NCBI GenBank assembly: GCA_013397695.1 | Contig: VYZI01000003.1 | Coordinates: 6,047,878-6,111,877, forward strand | Direction of reading: 5' to 3' | Source: Centropus unirufus | Lineage: Eukaryota; Chordata; Aves; Cuculiformes; Centropidae | Length of the DNA: 64,000 bases | Notes under the pieces: generated by a model | What the model was told of the DNA's origin: nothing | The model's input: only the letters and a program-made list of their open reading frames with translations | Database searches by the model: none | In this document: positions 38,541 through 50,395 of the stretch, in pieces | Layout: each line of letters starts with the position of its first letter | Position numbering within the stretch: position 1 is the first letter of the stretch | Translations under genes and position numbers: made by a program

Positions 38541-41500
38541 CCAGTGCCAGGGAGGGATGTCTGTGCCAGCCCCAGGGACACTGCAGGTAAACTGGGTCCC
38601 TCTGCCTTTTAGGGAGCAATCCTGCACCCGGAGGGGCTTTGCTTAAGGAATGGTCACAGAGGTTTATTGAGCCCAGAGCACCACGGGTGCCCTCCTCTCC
38701 CCAGGGCACACAACACGCTCTGCACACGCTGGCATGGGCCCTGCCCCTCTGTGCAGGGCAGAGGTTGGCCATTACAGACCTCACTGAATTGCAGATTTGA
38801 AGATTTATGAAAGGCACCGTAGACAACTCCATGTCCCTGGTGACAGGCAGGACGTTCTCCACAGGTCTCTGGAGCATCTGCGCTACCAATGGGGACAGCA
38901 AGGCAACGAGGTACACACTGACTCAACATGGAGGCCGAGAGCTTTGTGCGCAGGGGAAAAACACTTTTATCAGCATTTCTTCAGAAAATCCAAGAGGTAA
39001 AACACAGGACTGAAAATACCAGTGTCATTCTTAGCAGCACAGTGTCTCGTTACCAAAACCATCCCGTTAAATACAGCTGGGGTTATTACTGCACCCCCGT
39101 TAAGAACAGCAGAGTTGTTTGCTAAAGAGCAAGCAAACAAAGCATGAATCTGAGAAAGAGTTAACCAAACCAAAGCGAGGGGTTTGCAACAGGCTACTAT
39201 ACACGATTAATAAGAGAACTGAAAAAATGAGTGGCTGTACAGAATAACTGGGAGGTTGAGTTGAATTCCCCCTACTCAATATTTCTAAAGAACACCATTG
39301 CAAAGTTTTGACAATTATGAAGCACGTTAGCTAATCATGAAAATTCATCAAGTATGTCACAAGTGACAAGGCAAGAGTACTTGACTGCTAAAATTGGATG
39401 AGCCACAAAACCTCCTGACAATCACTTACATAAATCACAGGAACATTTCCATCGTTTGACACAGAAGGTGTTTCCAGAGAGTAATATTTTTATGCCAAGA
39501 ACAAGAAAGTTTGTATACCTCATTTGGAATCACACCATATTTTGATCATTATGATATCAAAGCATTTCAGTGAAAAAAAAAAATGGGTTATGCTTTTGTG
39601 GTTTAAAAGTGAAATATTTGCAGCTGAAGGAGTTGTGGACCTTCCTGTCCACACCAAAGCAGCATCAGCAAGGCAGAGCTGCCATTTGCATGTAAATAAT
39701 GAGAAATACAGTAAACATACATGTACTTTTCACACAGTGACACTTCGATCCAGGAAGTAGCACCAGATAACAAATGCTCATCTTAAATGGTCTATGAGAT
39801 TATTGGAACAAAAGAAACCAGGCAGAAGGTTTATTGCCTTTTGTTTCAAGGACTGTACATGTGGTGTTACAACACCTCAAACCTTAAGTGCATCCAAGTG
39901 AGGCAACTGCCATTCTTTTGTTGTCAAATGTTAGGTTCTGGTTTCGCATCTCTAATTAGAAATGTCCTAGTTAATTTTCTTGTTGTTTCTTAACTTGTTT
40001 CTTCCCCAATCCTCCCTCTCAAGTATTCCAGCTATACATGTATAATTATTAATGTGAAATTTCACTTCCTACTACTACAAATACAAACCCAAGGAAACTA
40101 CTTGCAACATACCTGAAGATAAAGTGTTCTTTAAGAAAAAATAAATTAAAAAATGAAGCCCTGGTCACCTCCTGTACGCTCTTCAGAGCTGATCCCAGCC
40201 AGCAACCACAACTGTTCTGCTCTTTATACATGTGGTTGCATCTACCCCACACTGGGTACTCTCTGCATGCTTTCCATTAGAGGAACTAACTGCCCTCCTT
40301 TTCCATAAATCCTGATGGTAGGGAACAGCATGTGGACTGACATGGGTTAGCGCCTTACCAGCTTCAACAACTGATCTCCCCATACGGCAGGGGTTTGTCT
40401 TCAGGAAGAGATAACACACAAGATACAGTAGGTATTTCTACATACAAGGTAATGGGAGAATGCAAACAACAGAATGAAGTATGCATTTTTTGACACGTTA
40501 TTCCAAGAAGAAATAACCTGCCATCCACACCTCCTTTCTTCCTTCTGCAGTTTTTTTCTCGGATTCTGAGTCTTGATAGTAGCTCTCAATAACACATCAT
40601 GGAATTTTATATATTAAGCATTGTCAATATCCTATGGACTTCGAAGATGTCAACAACAGCTTAAAAAATAGCACACATCATCTGTTCTCTACCATTCTTG
40701 AAATGCTGTCAAGAGATACATTGATAATTAAATCTCTGTGTAAATCAAAATACATCCCTCAGCCAGGTAAAATGCATACACTCCAGAAGCACAATTAGTC
40801 TGAGATGACATCAGATTTTCTAGTTAACAAGGTCAAAAGAGAAAAGATAAAAAATAACACCTATTCAACTGCAGTCATTCCTGGCATATGTCTGTGAATA
40901 TGTCTGCTGTATTTCTTTTTTAAATTTAAAACTTGTCTTACTAGCAAAAGAAGAAAAAGATTGGTTTTATAGTCCATACACTCAAATATAGCATGTTGAA
41001 AAACAGATTCAGAATGATATTCCACATGTTCCAGCTAGACCAGTAATTGCATAGCAGTTCTCACCATCTTCATGCAAATATTTCTGCACAATTGCCAATT
41101 ACTTGACAATGAAGTCCAAAGAAGGTTGTCCCAATAAATGTAAGGCATCTCCATACAATATCATGGGCAAATTACCTTGGTTATCAGAATTGCAGGCAGC
41201 TGGATAGTTGAAAAACAACTTATCCTCAATTATTTTACAATTTTTGTCACTGAATATGTTCAATTAAATTACTGTCAGTATACCTGCGCATTAGCATGCA
41301 GAAGTGTGGTAAACACCTAAAACACTGACAGCAGCAGCACTGGTTATGGCCACACAAAGGAAACAAAGAAGTCCCTGATATTTATACTTTACTATGTTTA
41401 TGTGACATCATTCTCCAAAAGTGGATAAATTCAAAATCCTAGTGCTTTGGATGACCTGCAGGGTATGCAATATAACACAGCTCAGTAATTTTGCTCTTTA

Positions 41501-44333
41501 CCTCTCCCCAGAAAGAGAATTACATTTCTCTGCACATGCTGTGACTTGTAGCATTCTGCTCTGTTTGGGCTCAAAAATTCCTATTAAGACCATTAAATCA
41601 CAGAGCCACTGATGGACCCCAATTAGCACTGAAAACACACAAGAAAAGTTTTCTTAAAAATAAATGTGGCTGAAAAAAGACATCTTCAATCCAAGATCTC
41701 TCATACAATAAAAATAAATAACCTGATTAACAGAATACAATGGGAAGCCAGTTGCAACCTTAACTGTGGAAAACCAGCCCATCAGTTCCCAATGGAATGG
41801 GACTGACATTTAGCCTGAAAAGGGCTTGGTCCATCCGCTCCACCAGTTCCTTGTTCCTGTCCCCAGGAAAGTATATTCAATCCATTTAACAGTTTCTAGG
41901 AACAAGTATCTGACCTCTGCTAGGAAACATCATGAATTCTTTGGAGAGAAATCAGAACCTCTCACTGAATTCCCTTTCGTTGCACAAGGAGGCAGGGTTC
42001 CTTCCCACCCCCAGCCCCAGCAGACAGATTTTGTCACGGTCACTTCACTCAGGGCTGAATCCTTATAACCCAGAAGGGACTCAAATGGGCAACTTACAAG
42101 AATCCCGCTTCAGAAATTCATTTGAAACAAGGATAAATGGCACAATTTGAGTATAAATTCAAACTCATCAAGGGCTAAGGGGTGGCGAAGACTTGAAACT
42201 TTGGCATTTGGCACCACTGTAACCAGAAAACCAAACCAGCCACAAAGCAAAAAAATCATTACACATTCCTACTTAAGAGCCTGCAAGGTAGAACCAGTAA
42301 TACAAAATTTGGTGGTTTTTTTTTCAACTGTGTCAATACTTTACACTAAAACACATCTTAAAAGTGCCAGCAGAAGACAAAGAATTATGGTTAAATCAAT
42401 GACTATGGAAACAAGTTAAGAAGCACCAAACAACCCTCACTGCTGTCTTTATGTTCTAGACGATGTAAAACAAGAAAAACTCCTTTCCAGCATCCCCAAA
42501 CAGATTATCTTGTGGGTGAACATCTTCACCATACAAACTTCTGGCCAGTAATTACATCAGACTGATCTTTCGTAATAAGACAGAATTAGATTTTTTTTTT
42601 TGCTTAAAAATAGAAAAAGGCTTAAAAAAATCTGTAGTCAAAGTCAGGGTTGGGAGAGGTGGGGAACAAAAAAAACAAACGAAACAATTCCTTTTTACCC
42701 ATTTCCTTTCCTGCTAACAGCTGAAAATAATTTTTTAAATATTCAATTTTAAAACCTTGCATCATTTGGCTTGGTCTAGAAGCATACAGTATGCTTTTAA
42801 TTAGTGCAAGAGAAATCCTTCATGTGTTTTTAAGAATAATAGAGGGATTCAAACAGTAAAACACGAAGCACAGTAAATGCACAAAAGGAACTTTCAAACC
42901 TCTGGCCTGACAGCAAAGTGCCAACACTACAAACCTTGACCATTGGGCACAGCACGTTCCCTCTTGTGCTGCCCTGGAAGGAATGGATATGTAATGATTT
43001 AAGCAATGCGCTCCAAATTAGACAAAACTGGTCCTTAAGAGATCATGGGATGTAGTAACATAGCTGAGGACCACATACCCTGAACATCCTTAATGGCAGG
43101 CCCCTTTTGAACAGCCGGCAGTGGGAGGAAGGAACCTTGTCAAACGCCAAGGAATTAAATTTGCCTGTCAGCAAGAATGCATCAATCTTTAGTTTAGATG
43201 TAGGGGTAAAAAAGGAGTGAGAACATAGCCAAACCACGGCCCCTGGTCCAAAACTTAAAAGGAGACCTAGCTAATGAGGTTTCCCATCTGATCTGATGAA
43301 GGCACGGCCAGTTTAGACCTTGAGGAAAAAAAAGAAGTTCCAGAGTAATGCAGGTAGAGGCAGACACTGGCGATGCAGGGATTTATAATTAGTGGTGAGA
43401 AGCTATGAAGAAAGAAAAACCGTAGATATATTTGCAGCGAAGCAGCCGTGGGGAACCTCTTTAGAACAGCTCTGTGCATTCCAATATTAAAGGAAAAGCC
43501 AAACAATAAGCCTTTTAATTGGAATGATCTCTCAGAAATTAAATACCCCGGTTCTCTCTGACTGAAAGCGATCTTCCATCCACAAACAGCTGCACCTGAC
43601 TTGTGGTATTTATCAACAGAGACACAGGTTCCTCCACAGGGAACTGGCATGCATCATGTTACATTGTAAAAAAGGAACCAGGAATCAGGAAGGAACAATT
43701 CTTGCCCCCGAATTGCCAACTTGTTGCGGGGAGGTGGCCATCTCCTCTTTTGCAAGGACGCACTTTAACAAATCTCTGCATGGTTCAAACGAACCAGCTG
43801 ACCTAATTCACAGACCACAAACCACAGGACAAACATGGGAAAAACCTCCTTGGCAAGTGTGTTTGCCTTTCCACGGATGTTTAGGATCATGCTAGGTTTA
43901 TTACCTTAAAAATAATCTACATGGGTCATACTTTGCCTCAGTATCCAGAAATACAACTCTTCCCTTTCTGGGTACTTTAAGACTTCAGAAGTGGTAAGGC
44001 AACCAGTTTTGATGGTAGCTTTCTGAAAAGTATCTGGGCAAAACACTGTCATTGGCAGCAAAGCTCCTGCGCCTTCCTCCTACTTCTTTCCCCTGATTTA
44101 GCACATCCACATTAGCAGATGGAAAGACGACAAAGATTTATTTGCTCATAAACACCTCTCAAGTCAGCGGCAGGCAGCTGCCCCCTATCTCAGGGAGAAG
44201 ACTGCTCTGACAGGCACACTGAAAGCGTTTGTCAGTCCGCATTTGGGCGTATTGATGCCCTCAGCCTCTCATCCCAGAGCTGTACCTCTTCCCGACTCCC
44301 ATGAAACCCGACTTCTCAGGAGAAAACAAAGAA

Positions 44334-44385
44334 CGCATACACGGACACACTTACCCATACATACCCATACAGACACAGTAACTTC
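44334..44385. repeat. Degenerate CA-rich tract
   Basis: An imperfect run of ACACA- and CCATACA-like units on the + strand. A decayed simple repeat. Confidence 0.6.
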
Positions 44386-47300
44386 CCCTCTTTTATTCTT
44401 AGCCATGAGATTTGACGGCTGCAGAAGAGAGCCCAGCCACTTCAAATCAAGGTGAACCTCACACAGTCAACAACACTGGAGGGAAAAGGAAGATACTTTC
44501 AAATGAGCAAAACACCTTGATCAGACATGTGCTTGGATTCTGTAATTTCTGAGGTGCAAAGTTCTGGATCCGAATTCGGAGCTTGCTCCAGGCCACCTCT
44601 TCCATCTTCTTCAATCAGCTGTAGCTTTCAGTTGTAGCAGACTACCCTAACAAAGTCATTCAATTTAGCTTATCCAATAAAACCATTCAGATGGGAAAGA
44701 TCCTTCCTTAAATGCCTCGTTATCTTAATTAGATAACAGTTTTGGAAGTTCTTGCGTTTGGCCTGCTTGGAGGCAGCCAGGTACACGTGACCCACAGAAA
44801 TGCCTCTCTGGGCAAAGTTCAGCCATCTCCTTTGCCACCTGCCTCTGACTTAGCAGGACCACTTCTTGCTCTTCCACTACTTGCCACATCAGCTCCCTGC
44901 GATTCTGAAGTTCCCCCAAGCGGGGTAAAACTCTCTTCCATGATGCCTTCATGAAATTCATTTTTGGAAAAGGTCTTGTTTGACTTCTCTCAAAGTCGTT
45001 TCTTTCAGCCCCCATGCTCTTCATGCCAAGTAAGAGGCTACACATACTAACCAAGCCAGGAAAGGAAAAATAGCCCAGATGGCTTGGTAAGGAGTTTGAC
45101 ATGATTACAAAAATTTTCCAAAAACCTGTAACTTTCATGGACTAAGCTGTGTCCTACATTAGCAGAATGATTTGTTTTCCATGATCCCCTTTGGTCTTTT
45201 GAAACCTCCCAAAAGCAGCACATTTCAGATGGCAATTTACTTTAGGTCTGTTAATTTTTGCTACATTCTTCACAGAAAATGCTCCTCTTTCCCTTCACAA
45301 CAGACGTTTCAGGAATCTCCTTCTGTTCATTTTCTTAGAAGCTCCACACGCTCTAGAGGTGCTTCTCTAAGAAAAGCTCCACTGAAGAGGGCAAACACAC
45401 GTAGGCGCAACTAGGCTGGGCAAGAGGAACAGTAATTAAAATTGCCTCAGAATAAGACACAATTGCAACCACAGTACCCATAGCTTGAAAATCATATGAT
45501 GAGGGATAACGTTGTTACATAAAGTTCTGGAACTTCATTAGGGATCTACTGCTGGAGTGAGACATTTAGAATGGGTCCCCAGACACCTCAGTTCAGCCAT
45601 CTGAAAGCATCACTGAAAATTAGCTATACAGCCCCCCTGACGTAAGAGAAAGGCATGTGTTTCCCCAAAACCCAAGCTTAGTCCATCCATGGTCACAGCA
45701 ACATGGATGTAAACCACGTGGACATCAACCTGAGGACGGCATGAGCTGCTTCTCTTTTCACCTTCTAGAACAAGACCTCGGACGAGGTGTTCACATTTCA
45801 GAAGGCTAATGCAGAGCAACACAAGCTACTGTTTAATAGCAGGTACTTTGTACATCTCAGAGGTGTTACACACTTCCATGTACAGATCTCAGCATATCCT
45901 GCGTACGGATATGGCAGAAATCACTCATGGAAGTAGCATATGCCAGGGCACCCTGCTTTCATGACATGCCTGGGGCACACAACCACCAGTTGCCCAGGTC
46001 TGTCAGCCAGATGCAGGAGCTTTCAGTCTACTTTATACACCAGAACAGGCACATCTGAGCGTGTCCTAGGCTATTCTGTACAGCTCACCGCTGCCCTGTT
46101 TGGCACATCTGAAAGCAGAGGCTGTGTAAGCAAACCAAAAGCTGATCCAGTGATGGACGTGTAGCAGGAGGCAACAGAAATACCCAAAGTCACTTCTTTA
46201 CACGCAGGAAGATATCTCCCAAAGGAAATAACTCACTTTCTTCTTCACAGAGCAAAAATGATGTGGCAGTCATGAATGAGTAAAAGGGAGAGGAAACAAC
46301 ACAAAAAGAACTGAACACAGCCTGAAGCCCCTTGTAAAAACCATGGACTTTCAACCTCAGAGTGCTGTTTTGAAGAACTACTGCCACTGGGCTAACTAAG
46401 CTGAAACAACCTGCTGTTTCCAGGCCACAGGATAACACTTCAGAATAAAATGGCTCTAAACTAAGTTATTATGAAACAAGATTAGCTGCACACTCCATGC
46501 ATGCAAAATCCAACATGCAACATCAGGTCTGCCCTTCCACAAAGGAAGAGCTGTAAGAGGGAGAGCTTGGATTTACTCAGAACATTTTACTTATCATTCT
46601 AGGAAATGCAAATCTTAAGCCTATAGCAACAATTTATAACCCACAAAGATATTTTAATACATGCTTAAAAGCTACATATCTACGTCCTGCCAAGTGGAAT
46701 CGAAATATATATGGCCCTTATGCAAATAATGTAGCAGTGTTATTAATCTAAAGATCCCAGCACAACTACTGTAGGCACTCAAAAAAACCCAGCCCTGGCA
46801 TAAAACAAATCAAAACTAAAGTTTAGTATGATAAACAATAACTGGATATAACCAAACAGGGAAATTACAGAAGGTTGTTTCAAAGTTAAGGTTTAGGCTG
46901 GGTCTAGATAACACTGCTCCATTCTGTGCTCCAAGATATTGTCATTATTATTTCAGCCTTTTGGTTGTACCCACAAATATGGATCAGGCTCAAGCATGTT
47001 CTGCACCCAGTGACGTGAGCACTTTCTATCCTCATTGCCTGCCCTACCCCAGATGCAGATGAGGTTCTCACCAGTCGCACTGCACAGCAAGAGCTCAGTC
47101 CACCCCTTCCCACCACTGCCAGATCCTGTGAAGATCTACAAGGCAGCAGGACCTTTTTTTTAGGAGCTTCAAAGCTGAGCCGAACTCCCCACCTGCACTC
47201 CAGGCGGAAGGGAAGGCATCATGTGCCTTAGCCTCTCCATCCTACTGTCAGGGTTTGGGTGCAAAGCTGTTTTTACCAGCAGGTTACACTAATATTTAGG

Positions 47301-49849
47301 ACAATAATTCAGAAGCCCAGCTGACTTACAGGTGCACACAAGACATTCACCAACTCTGCTACAAGCCAATCTTACAGAAGAACTATAAAGAGTTGACAGC
47401 AGAAGCATCTTAAAAGGCTGCAGCAAGAGGTACCAAGTGTCAGCGGTGCCCAAAAGCCCGGTGAAGGGAGGAAGAGATAACTGCCAGCATGCCTTCAGCC
47501 AATCAGCACCGGGGATAAGCCAAATGAGAAACCAGGTACCAACCTGCCAGACCACAGTAAGGTTTGTGGACGTAGGTGCCAACAGCCAGGACCTGAAATT
47601 TAGCTCAGCGGCCTGATTTCTGAAGGTCGGTAGACAAGGAGCACAGGACTGCCAGAGCAGCAGTGAAGAGCTTGACGCAAAGAGTCACTGCTTGCCACGG
47701 CACTGGATCATTGCTGCCTCAATACAGGACTCGATGCTATTACCAGAACGGCTTTCAAATCCTCTCTTTGCAGGGTATGGGAAGGAAGGAAATAGCTACT
47801 ACTTTGTTTTATATGGCAAAAAAAAGGATAAACCAACATAAAGATGCTGATTTTACCATGCTCAAGGCCGCCTGTTACTCTGAGCACTCTCATTACAGAG
47901 GGAAGCACTCAAGGGAGAACTGGAAAAGGGAATGTGTCCATCAGGGCTGCCAGAGCCTCTCTGAACACCAACCTTATGATTACTGCGGCTGTTCAGCAGC
48001 ACACGTGAAAGCACAGTTATTGTAAAGGAGAGGTCAGGGTGAGAAGGGAAAGCTCTCTCACCCGCTGCCAGGTGCTTGTGACAGCTTTGGTATTCAAACG
48101 TCCACAGGGTAAAAGACTTCACCTTAAAAACCTCCCTTCACATCATCAGGGAGAATGAGATTGTGCTTGCAAACACCAAAGTCAGAACTCCACCACAAAG
48201 CAAAGTGCGGGTACCCAGCCCACACCGCCCAGCTGCAGCCCACACCTCCCCTCAGAGCTGTTCCCACTGCAGAGGCACCCAGTCCCAGCAGGTGTGACCA
48301 GTCTGTCACCCCATGCCTCTGACTGCTCTCCTGTCCCCGTAAACCAGGCACGTGACAGCTGTTTTGAGACATCCCCAGGTAAAGATGATGCCCGAGTTCA
48401 TCTTATATAATCTGTCTTATCACAGAGGCTGGTGGAAAGGAGGGAGGCCTTACAGGGAATTTAATAAGAAAATGAACACACAGGGGAAAAGTTAACCACA
48501 GCTGAAATTGTTGGGTTTTGCCTTTCAGGTGTTATTCTTACAACACCCAATATACGAGAGATATCAAACAGAGACAGCAGAGAGTCAGAGGAAACAGAGA
48601 AACAAACGCATAAACAGAGCAGCTTTGGAAAGGGAATTAGTGCTCATAAAATGTTAAGCATGCTAAACTCTAACATGTTGATTTTCTAATACAAATGTAA
48701 ATTTTACTTAAAACTTCATTTATTTTCTTTGCCTTTTTTCAACACAGACATTACAAGCAAGTTGTTGCTGGTGGGCTTACTCAGCTATGAACATTACACT
48801 ACTGCTATCAGTAAGATCAATCATGCACTAAATTGCTACTGAAAACATACTCTCTCTTCTGGCTTTATTTCTCCACATGGCTGAGCTGCTATTTCTCACC
48901 GTACATTTTTTATGTAAGGAGTAACTGCATTCCGAAGTCACCTGCATCTTAACCGTTGGCTTTGGCACAAGGGTCAATATGAAATATGCTTTTCCCATAT
49001 GCTGATGATACCAGAAGCTGTGGCCCATGTAAACACGTTGTGGTCACCTTTTGTTTGGGACTTTGCTGGTTAACAAAGGAGTTAACAAGCTCTTCAATGG
49101 AACGCCATCCATTTCCATCAGTTTTCACTGACACATGAACCCTCAGTATTTTCCCTCTTCAGAACAGGAAAATTTACTTCTCTCACTTAGACACTAATTA
49201 AACAATGATTACACTTTAAAAAAATCTATCAGCAAAAAATAACTACCAACAATCTAGTATCCCCACCTGACAATTAAAAGATGCTTTAACAGAAGGCTTG
49301 ACTTTGATTTACTGACTAAAACTCAAGGAGGAACCTGGGCACCTTTAAAGGTTTCCAGCCTGTTAAGCAGACATGGATGAAGTGAATGTGGGGCTGCAGC
49401 GTCAGACACAACCCAGGTATTTCTGATGCTACAAATACTGGTGGACCCAATGACCACCTCAAAGGTATCTGCAAAGGAAGTTTATTTTCCTAGTAACTGG
49501 TATTTTTTTCCCAATAGATTGCCAATACTTCTCTGCCCCTTTAGGAGATGTAAAGTAGGTCTGGGAGATGGAGGTAGCAGGGGAGCAGTGCTGGGTTTCT
49601 CGGATAATTTTTACCTTGGAACTCTAAGATATAGGAAATCTGGTTTTCCCCAGTGGGATACTGAAACTTGAGCCTTGAAGACGCCTGCATTTTAGCTGAA
49701 GGCTTTGAGGTGTTGCATCTTTTTGGGTTTGTTCTTTGTGAAAAGTCATCGATACTGAATTTAAATAGACTTTACAAAAGCTTAGACACTCTCAATCATT
49801 TGTTTTTACCCTCCCATTGTTTAAAACTGTGGTAACAAGTTAGGCCCGT

Positions 49850-49893
49850 CATGGAATCACTGGGTTGGAAGAGACCTCCGAGATCATTCACCA
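49850..49893 (-). mobile_element. CR1 3'-end stub
   Basis: The + strand shows 'ggaatcactgggttggaaga' followed by 'gacctccgagatcat', which is the reverse complement of the CR1 3' terminus ('atgatctcggaggtc' then 'cttccaac' and 'gattcc'). Only about 44 bp are recognisable, so this is an extremely 5'-truncated insertion. It retains a CpG in 'ctccgag' that reads 'ctcagag' in the copy at 33.2 kb. Confidence 0.75.
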
Positions 49894-50329
49894 CTTGAAA
49901 AGCTGGGATAATGCTTAAGACACCCCAAACCAGCCGCAAGGCTTAACTATTCGTCATTAGCAGCTGGGCCTTGGCTCGAAGGTACTGAAGTGACCAACAC
50001 AGTCTCCTCATTTGTCTGGTGGTGAGGACGGAAGGCATTGCACACTGTACAGGGTCTCTGAGCGCGCTGCCATTGGTCGGTAGCAACGCTCTCCCTAAGG
50101 GAGAGTGAAAAACAATGTGGTATCTCAGGACATAAAAGTGAGCAGGACAACCTGTCACACACAACTGCAACCCTCAAAGCCTAAGCACTTGGCTAGGTGG
50201 GTACTAGCACTGTTACCATCCCCGGGGCTACGCAAGCACCTTATCTTCACTCTGGACAAACTGCATGAACTTCTCCTCGCAAAAAGAAATTACGAGAGCA
50301 CAAATTGATAGGTCTAAGTTGACAAAAGT
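49894..50329. other. Short unique spacer
   Basis: Lies between a CR1 stub and a MIR tail. It contains a small CpG/CCAAT cluster at about 50060-50090 and a perfect 8-bp inverted repeat (50089-50105) described separately. No gene recognised. Confidence 0.5.
50061..50105 (-). promoter_or_regulatory. CCAAT-box and X-box-like cluster
   Basis: Read on the minus strand, the segment gives 'gttgctaccgaccaatggca' followed by 'gcgcgctcag'. It holds an NF-Y type CCAATGG, an RFX X-box-like half-site (GTTGCTAC) about 10 bp upstream of it, and four CpGs in about 30 bp. A perfect inverted repeat (CTCTCCCT-A-AGGGAGAG, 50089-50105) adjoins it. This arrangement resembles small promoters, but no transcript or first exon is identified downstream, so it may be coincidence. 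Confidence 0.22.
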
Positions 50330-50395
50330 TCCCCAGCACAGCTGGGATTGGAAACCACTTCGAGTCCCGGGCCTTATCTATTAGGCAAAGCTGCC
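50330..50395 (+). mobile_element. MIR-type SINE 3' tail
   Basis: The words 'cagcacagctgggattggaa', 'ccacttcgagtcccgggcct' and 'tatctattaggcaaagctgc' follow the MIR 3' half ('cacacagctgggattcgaac', 'ccaggtctcctgactcc', 'gtgctctatccactaggcca', 'tgctgcc'). The core and 5' head are lost or too eroded to see. Ancient fossil copy. Confidence 0.62.

Larger units (their letters stand above)
33268..49848. other. Unique non-coding stretch, about 16.6 kb
   Basis: No gene recognised. The larger open frames, 38440-38916 (-, 158 codons) and 37917-38405 (+, 162 codons), lie in a GC-richer stretch, and the first overlaps open frames on the opposite strand. The frame at 44725-45138 (-, 137 codons) has a helix-like charged segment but no recognised family. 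Contents: an AT-rich conserved-looking block at 33885-34260, CpG-dense patches at 36630-36792 and 38500-38540, octamer words at 39684, 41072, 46606 and 46720, a T11 run at 42591-42601, and a CA-rich degenerate tract at about 44334-44385. I saw no interspersed repeat. Confidence 0.55.

Noticed and set aside
38440..38916. 158-codon open frame (-)
   Set aside because: It lies in a GC-rich patch with other open frames antisense. There is no protein family likeness.
44725..45138. 137-codon minus-strand frame with a charged, helix-like C-terminal half
   Set aside because: No recognised family, no splice sites and no supporting signals. A charged segment alone can arise by chance.
47663..48025. 120-codon + frame with an acceptor-like tract at about 47757-47773
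   Set aside because: The peptide resembles no known family, and overlapping antisense frames are also open.
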